Shown here in pieces: positions 7,219 to 12,452 of a stretch of 12,452 bases of DNA. The stretch lies in assembly GCA_023392395.1 (NCBI GenBank), contig JAEVZE010000065.1:1-12452 (forward strand), given 5' to 3'. The notes beneath the pieces were generated by a model. The model made no database searches. It saw only the letters and a list, made by a program, of their open reading frames with translations, and was not told where the DNA came from. A program made the translations under genes and the position numbers. The stretch's first letter is position 1, and the number at the start of each line of letters is the position of its first letter. Source of the stretch: Bacillota bacterium (lineage in GTDB: Bacteria > Bacillota > Clostridia > Christensenellales > Aristaeellaceae).

Positions 7219-7242
7219 TTTTACATCCGCCCTTATGTAAAA
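7219..7242. promoter_or_regulatory. Perfect palindrome between divergent promoters, candidate operator
   Basis: TTTTACAT (7219-7226) and ATGTAAAA (7235-7242) are exact reverse complements around an 8-nt spacer. The site sits between the two divergent promoters, upstream of both -35 boxes. The half-site TTACAT recurs at 7172-7177 next to the oppB -10. Such two-fold symmetry suits a dimeric regulator acting on both genes. No regulator gene is present in the window, and I cannot name the binding protein. Confidence 0.4.
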
Positions 7243-7295
7243 AATTCAGTTTGCTCTTTGGCGTGTTAAGACTGTTCGCATTTTGCAGCCCAAAC

Positions 7296-7324
7296 TTGAC
7301 TTAAACTGCAACATCTGGTAAGAT
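7296..7324 (+). promoter_or_regulatory. Sigma-A promoter for the peptide-binding protein gene
   Basis: TTGACT (7296-7301, five of six) is spaced 17 nt from TAAGAT (7319-7324), and the -10 is preceded by TGG, an extended -10 element. Transcription would begin near 7331, leaving a short leader of about 30 nt with GGGAGG before the ATG at 7364. This is the most convincing promoter in the window. Confidence 0.7.
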
Positions 7325-7363
7325 TCCTGCAAGGTCCGAATAAAATCTTGGGGAGGAAGAACC

Positions 7364-8965
7364 ATGAAAAGGACGGTCTCATTGCTTCTCGTTCTGGCTT
7401 TACTCGCCGGTCTATGCATGATGCAGGTTGCCGCGTTCGCCGAGGAGAAGAAGGTTGTCACATACTCCATCACAGATGATCCGCAGCAGATGGACCCCAC
7501 GCTGAACACCTATTCCCGTTCCTCCATCGTTCTTCAGAACCTGTTCCAGGGCCTGTACAAGCTGGGGCCGGACGGCGTCGAATTCGTCCCGGCCTGCGCC
7601 GAGAGCTACACCGTGTCCGAGGATGGCATGAGCTACACCTTCAAGCTGAAGAGCGGCCTCAAGTGGTCCGATGGCAGCCCACTCACCGCCAAGGACTTTG
7701 AATATTCATGGAAGCGCGTTTTGAACCCCGCCGTCGCGTCCGGTTCCGCGTCCGACCTGTGGGTTCTGAAAAACGGCAAAGAGTACAATGAAGGCACCGC
7801 CACCGCCGACGACGTGGGCGTCAAAGCGGTTGACGACACCACGCTGGAAGTGACGACCTCTTACTACGCGCCGTGGTTTGTGACCCTGACCGGCACTACC
7901 GTGTACTTCCCGGTGAAGCAGTCTGTGGTCGAGGCCGCCGCCGACCCGTGGACCAAGAACGTGGCCACCTACGTCTCCAACGGCCCCTTCATGCTCACCG
8001 AGTACTCCTCGCTGGACAAGCTGGTCATGGCGAAGAACCCCATCTATCAGGACGCGGACTCCGTTCAGGTGGACGAGGTCATCTACTACATCATCGCGGA
8101 TACCAGCGCCGAGCTGGTCGCCTATGACAACGGTCAGTTGACCGTCGCAGACGACATCAACGCCGACGCGAAGAAGGAATACGGGGAGACCGACCAGTAC
8201 GTGTTCAAGGATCGCATCGGCATCCAGTACTGGGACTTCAACTGCAAGCTGCCGGAATTCTCCGACAAGCGCGTGCGCCAGGCGTTCTCCTACGCCATCG
8301 ACCGCAAGGCGGTTCTTGCCGCCTGCAACCTGACCAGCGAGACCCCGGTCTACGGCTACGTCCCGTCCTCCCAGCCCGCGTTGACCACCGACGGCTCCTA
8401 CCGCGACGTAGCGGGCGATATGTTTAAGGAAGACGTCTCCGCGGCGCAGGCCCTGCTGGCCGACGCGGGCTATCCGGGCGGCGCAGGTTTCCCGGTGGTG
8501 AACATCGTCTGCCAGAACATCGAGGAGCAGAAGCTGTCAGCGCAGATCCTGGGCGAAATGTGGAAGAGCAACCTGGGCATCCAGTACACCATCACCACCT
8601 ATGAATCCTCCACCTACTGGGACGAGCTGGCCAACGGCAACTTCTCCGTGGGCCGCAACGCCTTCACCTGCGACTATCTGGATCCCAGCGCGAACCTTAA
8701 GGTCTGGGTGAGCGGCTCCAACTGCTCCGAGAACGGCTGGGACGACACGGTGTACGACAAGATGATTTCCGACTCCAGCCTGCTCCTGGATCCCGCCAAG
8801 CGCCAGGAGGCCCTCATCGCCGCCGAGCAGTACATCTGCGATCAGATGCCCGGCATGCCGATGTACACCATGTCGGACGATTACCTGATCAAGCCCAACC
8901 TGAAGGGCGTCGTCAAGAACACCATCGGCCACATCTACTTCGAATACGCGAAGTTCGAAGGCTGA
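7364..8965 (+). CDS. oppA: Peptide ABC transporter substrate-binding protein (SBP family 5, OppA-like)
   Basis: A 533-residue extracellular solute-binding protein, usual size for OppA. Residues 1-26 form a signal peptide (KR, long Leu-rich core, AFA before Glu27). Cys18 is preceded by LAGL, so the -1 position is Leu and no proper lipobox is present; cleavage by signal peptidase I looks more likely. OppA-type landmarks are DPQQMDPTLN near the mature N-terminus, NLFQGLYK, SEDGMSYTFKLKSGLKWSDGSPLTAKDFEYSWKRVLNP (given here only as a family landmark, about 86-123), SNGPFMLTEY, KRVRQAFSYAIDRKAV, and PMYTMSDDYLI near the end. GGGAGG lies seven nt before the ATG. It is divergent from oppBCDF and should deliver peptides to that permease. 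The peptide size or sequence bound cannot be deduced. Confidence 0.93.
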   Translation: MKRTVSLLLVLALLAGLCMMQVAAFAEEKKVVTYSITDDPQQMDPTLNTYSRSSIVLQNLFQGLYKLGPDGVEFVPACAESYTVSEDGMSYTFKLKSGLKWSDGSPLTAKDFEYSWKRVLNPAVASGSASDLWVLKNGKEYNEGTATADDVGVKAVDDTTLEVTTSYYAPWFVTLTGTTVYFPVKQSVVEAAADPWTKNVATYVSNGPFMLTEYSSLDKLVMAKNPIYQDADSVQVDEVIYYIIADTSAELVAYDNGQLTVADDINADAKKEYGETDQYVFKDRIGIQYWDFNCKLPEFSDKRVRQAFSYAIDRKAVLAACNLTSETPVYGYVPSSQPALTTDGSYRDVAGDMFKEDVSAAQALLADAGYPGGAGFPVVNIVCQNIEEQKLSAQILGEMWKSNLGIQYTITTYESSTYWDELANGNFSVGRNAFTCDYLDPSANLKVWVSGSNCSENGWDDTVYDKMISDSSLLLDPAKRQEALIAAEQYICDQMPGMPMYTMSDDYLIKPNLKGVVKNTIGHIYFEYAKFEG

Positions 8966-8998
8966 TATAGACTAAGCGCATCCCCCATCGCAATGTGA

Positions 8999-9030
8999 AA
9001 CCCCGTGTTTTCTCCCGAAAACACGGGGTT
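8999..9030 (+). terminator. Strong hairpin after the binding-protein gene, probable terminator
   Basis: AACCCCGTGTTTTC (8999-9012) and GAAAACACGGGGTT (9017-9030) form a perfect 14-bp stem with a TCCC tetraloop, beginning 33 nt after the oppA stop. The stem is strong, but the sequence after it (CTCCACATCC) has no U-tract beyond the final TT, so termination may be incomplete or may need a factor. 3'-end protection is the alternative. Confidence 0.65.
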
Positions 9031-9062
9031 CTCCACATCCCGCGGCATTGCATTTGAAGACA

Positions 9063-9090
9063 CCCGGTAGCAAACCGGGCTCGAGCCCGG
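9063..9090 (+). promoter_or_regulatory. Overlapping alternative hairpins in the GH32 leader
   Basis: CCCGGT (9063-9068) can pair with ACCGGG (9074-9079) across AGCAA. The overlapping CCGGGC (9075-9080) can instead pair with GCCCGG (9085-9090) across TCGA, a perfect 16-nt palindrome. The two hairpins are mutually exclusive and end nine nt before the GAGAGG ribosome binding site, so they could influence translation start. The palindrome might equally be a DNA operator. Confidence 0.4.
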
Positions 9091-9114
9091 CGCAACAAGA
9101 GAGGAATGACCGGC

Positions 9115-10155
9115 ATGCAAAGGCCTTCTTTTCACTTTACCCCGGAAAGGGGCTGGATGAACGATCCCAACGGTCTGGTGTTCGACGGGCGGTTCTATCA
9201 CCTGTTCTACCAGAGCACGCCGCACGCCGTTACGCCAGATTTCCTCCACATGCGCTGGGGCCACGCCAGGAGCCTGGACCTTCTCCACTGGGAGCACCTG
9301 CCCGTCGCGCTGTGCCCGGACGATAGGGGCGGAATATTTTCGGGCTCTGCGGTGATGGACGGCGGCGAGATGGTCCTGATGTACACCTATCACAATCGTG
9401 ACCATGTGGAAAGCCAGGCCGTCGCCCGCTCGGTGGACGCCTCGTTCACAAAGTTTGAAAAGTACCCCGGTAACCCGGTGATCCCAAACCCCGGCCTCAA
9501 GGACTTCCGCGACCCCAAGCTGTTTTTGAGGGACGAGGACGGCCTCTGGCATGTGGCGCTGGCCGCTGGCGACCGGGTGCTGTTCTACACTTCGCCCGAC
9601 CTGATGCGCTGGACGGAGGCGGGCGCCTTCGGCGCGCCGGACCACAGGGTGGACGGGATCTGGGAGTGTCCGGACCTCGTCCGGCTGCCCGCGCCGGACG
9701 GCGGGCACAAATGGGCGCTGATCTTTAGCCTGAACCTTCCCGCGCAGGCGGGCGGCGGCAAGACCATGTACTTCCTCGGCCAGTATCAGGGTGGCCGCTT
9801 CGTACCGGACGACGCCTTGGCCCGGCCGGTGGACCAGGGCCCGGACTTCTACGCGGGCGTCACCTTCTCGGGCGCGCCGGAGGGCCGGGCCGTCATGATC
9901 GCCTGGATGACCAACTGGGATTACGCCGAGCGCACGCCGTCGGACGGCTGGCGCGGGCAGATGAGCTGCCCGCGGGAATTGTTCCTGGTCAAGGCTTGGG
10001 ACGGGCTTCGGCTGGCCTCCCGCCCGCTGCTCCCGGATAGAGCCATCGAGCGGAGCCAGGGAGGCGGCGAAGACTTGCTCATCGTCCGGGACCGCTACTC
10101 CGTCGAGGTGTTCCTGCCCGATCAGGGCGTCAGCTTCACCAAGCTGGTCTTCTGA
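9115..10155 (+). CDS. Glycoside hydrolase family 32 (sucrose/fructan hydrolase), short C-terminal domain
   Basis: A 346-residue GH32 enzyme without signal peptide, so cytosolic. The five-bladed propeller carries the full catalytic triad: Asp17 nucleophile in WMNDPNG, Asp133 in FRDPK (transition-state stabiliser) and Glu184 in WECPD (acid/base). FSGSAV and WRGQMSCPREL are also present. Family members hydrolyse beta-fructosidic bonds of sucrose, inulin or levan; the substrate here is not certain. GH32 proteins are usually about 450-500 residues. Here, after LRLASRPLL, the chain moves within about 15 residues to DLLIVRDRYSVEVFLPDQG, which resembles the very end of the C-terminal beta-sandwich, so most of that domain seems missing. 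I prefer the ATG at 9115, ten nt after GAGAGG; the ATG at 9106 is too close to it. No sugar transporter or regulator is adjacent. Confidence 0.88.
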   Translation: MQRPSFHFTPERGWMNDPNGLVFDGRFYHLFYQSTPHAVTPDFLHMRWGHARSLDLLHWEHLPVALCPDDRGGIFSGSAVMDGGEMVLMYTYHNRDHVESQAVARSVDASFTKFEKYPGNPVIPNPGLKDFRDPKLFLRDEDGLWHVALAAGDRVLFYTSPDLMRWTEAGAFGAPDHRVDGIWECPDLVRLPAPDGGHKWALIFSLNLPAQAGGGKTMYFLGQYQGGRFVPDDALARPVDQGPDFYAGVTFSGAPEGRAVMIAWMTNWDYAERTPSDGWRGQMSCPRELFLVKAWDGLRLASRPLLPDRAIERSQGGGEDLLIVRDRYSVEVFLPDQGVSFTKLVF

Positions 10156-10170
10156 CGTTTCGCCCATAAA

Positions 10171-10196
10171 ATGCCAAACTCCAAAAAATTTGGCGT
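10171..10196 (+). terminator. Weak hairpin after the GH32 gene
   Basis: GCCAAA (10173-10178) pairs with TTTGGC (10189-10194), extended by an A-T and a wobble pair at the base, around an A-rich loop. No U-tract follows (GCGGTC). It is the only terminator-like structure between the GH32 and carboxypeptidase genes, and it is weak. Confidence 0.25.
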
Positions 10197-10252
10197 GCGG
10201 TCAACCAATTTCACGCGGATTACGTCATAAAAGATGTGTTGAATTGCGTGCA

Positions 10253-10270
10253 TCCGCGCCGTGGCGCGGA
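10253..10270 (+). repeat. GC-rich palindrome upstream of the carboxypeptidase ribosome binding site
   Basis: TCCGCGCC (10253-10260) and GGCGCGGA (10263-10270) are perfect reverse complements around GT. The arms end six nt before the GGAAAGGG ribosome binding site. As RNA it would fold as a 7-bp stem with a tetraloop; as DNA it could be an operator. Function unknown. Confidence 0.4.
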
Positions 10271-10294
10271 CATGCCGGAAAGGGTGTTCCCGCA

Positions 10295-11812
10295 TTGACC
10301 AGGCGTCCGACTGCGTTTCTCCTGCTGATGGCCCTCTTCTTGACGACGATCCTCGCGCTGTCCCCCGCGCTTGTGAGCCCCGCGCTGGCGGAAGCCACTT
10401 TGGCCCCCTCCCCAACGGCCGGTTCCTATGATGAGAAGCATCCCGAAAACCTGACGGCGGAGGACCTCAAGGGCGCAAGCGCCATCGTCGTGGACATAAA
10501 TACCGGGCGCGTGCTGTTTGAAAAGAACGCGGACAAAAAGTTATACCCGGCCAGCACCACCAAGATCATGACGGCGCTGCTGGCGCTCGAGTACGGCCAC
10601 CTGGATGAGCGCGTCACAGTGCCCAAACAGATCACAAAGCTGCCCAAGGATTCCTCACTGGTACCATTGAAGGCCGGAGAAAAGTTACCACTCATCGACC
10701 TTTTGTACGGCCTGATGCTCCCCTCGGGCAACGACGCGGCGGTGTCCATCGCTACGTTCGTCGCGGGTTCGGTGGATGACTTCGTCGCCAAGATGAACCA
10801 GCGGGCTGAGGAACTGGGCTGTGAAAACACCCACTTCGCCAACCCCCACGGGTATCAGGACGAGGATCACTACACCACCGCGCGGGATCTGGCCCTCATC
10901 GCCCGCGAGGCGATGAAAAACGAGACCTTCCGTGAGATCGTCTCCGCCCGGAGCTACACCATCGCGGCCACCGCCAAGAGCAAAAAGCGCAAGCTGACGA
11001 CGACCGACGATATGCTCGTCGAATCCTCGCCCAACTACTACCCCTACGAGATCGGCGTCAAGACCGGCCACCATTCCAAGGCAGGCAGTTGCTTTGTCGG
11101 CGCGGCCCAGAAGGACGGCGTGACGCTCGTTTCGGTCACGCTCAAAAGCAGCGAAAAGGGCGTGTGGACCGACACCCGGCGGCTGATGGAGTATGGCTTC
11201 GCCCAGTACCAAACCTACGGTTTTGACGACCTCTACCAGGCCAGTCCGCTGCAGGCCGCCATTCAAAACGCGGACGGCGGCGACCTGGACGCGGGCAGCG
11301 TGCTTTTGACGGTGGCCCCCGGTGGCTCCATCGGCAATTACACCGTCACATGCCTCCCGGACGATCTGGGTACCGCCGCCAAGGAACTGATGGGCCGCGC
11401 CTCCGTCCAGTACACGAGCAACCTCACTGCCCCCATCCGCGAGGGCGACGTCCTGGGTACAATTTCGCTCACCGCGGGCGACGGCAGCACGCTGACCGGA
11501 ACGCTTCTCGCCAGCCGCGGCGTAGAGGCCGCCCAGGCAGCGGCCACGCCGGTGTCCGAACCAACGTCCGAACCGGCAGCCATGGCGGCTCCCAAACCGG
11601 CGGCGGCTCCCGCGTCTACGCCGGGGCAGGTCGCGTCATGGGTGCAGACGAAGGATTTCAGCCTTCTGTGGCTCCTCATGAGCCTGATCGCGCTCGTGAT
11701 CCTTCTGATCGTCCTCCTGCGCATCCGGCGCGCGATCCGACGCCGCCGCTACCGGGAAATGCGCCGCCGTCAGCAGCACGCGGCCTATGCCCGCTACCGC
11801 CAGGCGCGCTGA
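10295..11812 (+). CDS. dacF: D-alanyl-D-alanine carboxypeptidase (peptidase S11, DacF/PBP5 type)
   Basis: A 505-residue secreted, membrane-anchored penicillin-binding protein that removes the terminal D-Ala from peptidoglycan pentapeptides. Residues 1-32 form a signal peptide ending SPALA. The S11 motifs are complete: Ser87-Thr-Thr-Lys90 in YPASTTK, Ser144-Gly-Asn in LPSGND, and Lys256-Thr-Gly in GVKTGHH. A PBP5_C-like beta domain follows (about 300-430), then an Ala/Pro-rich linker with TPVSEPTSEP, a membrane helix near 452-475 (FSLLWLLMSLIALVILL) and a strongly basic tail rich in Arg. Start: no ATG or GTG is in frame; TTG at 10295 lies ten nt after GGAAAGGG and gives a clean signal peptide. 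Upstream in-frame TTGs add residues without a signal. The product releases D-Ala outside the cell, chemically related to the racemase in the left block, but it is a separate transcription unit. Confidence 0.93.
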   Translation: MTRRPTAFLLLMALFLTTILALSPALVSPALAEATLAPSPTAGSYDEKHPENLTAEDLKGASAIVVDINTGRVLFEKNADKKLYPASTTKIMTALLALEYGHLDERVTVPKQITKLPKDSSLVPLKAGEKLPLIDLLYGLMLPSGNDAAVSIATFVAGSVDDFVAKMNQRAEELGCENTHFANPHGYQDEDHYTTARDLALIAREAMKNETFREIVSARSYTIAATAKSKKRKLTTTDDMLVESSPNYYPYEIGVKTGHHSKAGSCFVGAAQKDGVTLVSVTLKSSEKGVWTDTRRLMEYGFAQYQTYGFDDLYQASPLQAAIQNADGGDLDAGSVLLTVAPGGSIGNYTVTCLPDDLGTAAKELMGRASVQYTSNLTAPIREGDVLGTISLTAGDGSTLTGTLLASRGVEAAQAAATPVSEPTSEPAAMAAPKPAAAPASTPGQVASWVQTKDFSLLWLLMSLIALVILLIVLLRIRRAIRRRRYREMRRRQQHAAYARYRQAR

Positions 11813-11877
11813 GGCGCCGTCTCCCATCGTATCGCCATCGAACGTGCGCGCCAAAACGTCCGGAGGGAGGCAATCCT

Positions 11878-12452
11878 ATGTGCAGATGGTATTCCATTGA
11901 AGACAACGGCGACGCGGAGGAGCTTCGCCAGATCATCGACGAGATCCAGCACAAGGCGCCGGAGCGTGCCGCGGCTCTCAAGACCGGCGTGATTGCCCCG
12001 TCCGACACCGTGCCGGTCGTCGCCAACAACCGGCAGCTAATACCCGCTCCCTTTGCCATGAAGTGGGGCTATACGCTGCCGGACGGCAAGCTGATCGTCA
12101 ACGCCCGCAGCGAAACCGCGTCCGAAAAACCGCTGTTCCGGGACGGCATGCTGAACCGGCGCTGCCTGGTGCCCGCCTCGAACTACTTTGAGTGGGAAAA
12201 GCGCGGCAGGGAGCGGATCAAGTATGCCATCCGCCCGGCGGGGCACCCGGTATTCTACATGGCCGGGGTGTACCGTTTGGAGGGCGGCAGGCCGGTCTTC
12301 GCCATCCTGACCCGGGAACCCGCGGAGCCGATCGCGTTCATCCACGACCGCATGCCGGTGATCCTGCCCGCCGAAGCGAAGGCGGAATGGCTGGACATCC
12401 GCAGCGAAGCGCATGACGTGCTCAAGTCGGCGCTGACCGACATGTCCTACGG
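11878..12452 (+). CDS. SRAP domain protein (YedK/HMCES family), 3' end outside window
   Basis: From the ATG at 11878 (GGAGGGAGG ends seven nt upstream) 191 codons remain open to the window edge. The family forms a stable thiazolidine crosslink between Cys2 and abasic sites in single-stranded DNA, shielding them at replication forks. Cys2 directly follows Met, and Asn75 (VNARSET), Glu105 (NYFEWE) and His156 (FIHDRMP) match the conserved active-site residues. The start reads MCRWYS instead of the more common MCGR, a change that leaves Cys2 intact. The missing C-terminus should be short, since the family is usually about 200-230 residues. It lies 65 nt after the carboxypeptidase stop with no clear terminator or promoter between, so co-transcription is possible, though no functional link is known. 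Confidence 0.93.
   Translation, partial: MCRWYSIEDNGDAEELRQIIDEIQHKAPERAAALKTGVIAPSDTVPVVANNRQLIPAPFAMKWGYTLPDGKLIVNARSETASEKPLFRDGMLNRRCLVPASNYFEWEKRGRERIKYAIRPAGHPVFYMAGVYRLEGGRPVFAILTREPAEPIAFIHDRMPVILPAEAKAEWLDIRSEAHDVLKSALTDMSY

Noticed and set aside
8935..10167. 410-codon open frame on the minus strand covering the whole GH32 gene
   Set aside because: Antisense shadow in GC-rich sequence. The plus strand encodes a clear GH32 enzyme with catalytic motifs, and the antisense product shows no recognisable family or ribosome binding site.
10197..10270. Promoter for the carboxypeptidase gene
   Set aside because: CATAAA and TAAAAG are -10-like, but no -35 match occurs at proper spacing, so no position can be supported.
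10190..10294. 35-residue N-terminal extension of the carboxypeptidase from TTG 10190
   Set aside because: It would bury the signal peptide behind a charged segment, and no ribosome binding site precedes it, while TTG 10295 has GGAAAGGG at good spacing.

Overview
The window looks like a piece of chromosome from a GC-rich, anaerobe-type Bacillota, probably Clostridia in the broad sense. I base this on a base composition of roughly 60% G+C (judged by eye, not computed), strong GGAGG-type ribosome binding sites before nearly every gene, and a DacF-type S11 carboxypeptidase. The placement is an inference; no rRNA or marker gene is present. I see no phage, transposon, CRISPR, tRNA or rRNA.

Left block (1-7101, minus strand, read right to left): oppB, oppC, oppD and oppF encode an oligopeptide/dipeptide ABC importer. 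They are followed without a break by an alanine racemase, an M20D amidohydrolase and a small C39-like papain-fold protein cut by the window edge. From oppC onward the genes are separated by 2-13 nt or overlap (ATGA at oppF/alr), so they look like one translationally coupled unit. The exception is a 220-nt gap between oppB and oppC that contains four inverted repeats.

Control region and binding protein (7102-8998): the extracellular binding protein gene is transcribed divergently from the permease operon. The 262-bp gap has a plausible sigma-A promoter in each direction and a perfect 8+8 palindrome between them. A strong hairpin follows the binding protein gene.

Right block (9063-12452, plus strand): a GH32 fructan/sucrose hydrolase whose C-terminal domain appears internally shortened, a secreted membrane-anchored D-Ala-D-Ala carboxypeptidase starting at TTG, and the 5' part of an SRAP/YedK DNA-protein crosslink protein.

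Working model (inference): peptides are captured by the binding protein and imported by OppBCDF, then processed in the cytosol by the co-transcribed amidohydrolase, the C39-like protein and the racemase. The racemase suggests D-Ala-containing substrates such as peptidoglycan peptides. All recognised genes belong to known families. The least ordinary points are the gene combination, the oppB-oppC spacer, the shortened GH32 and the divergent control region.
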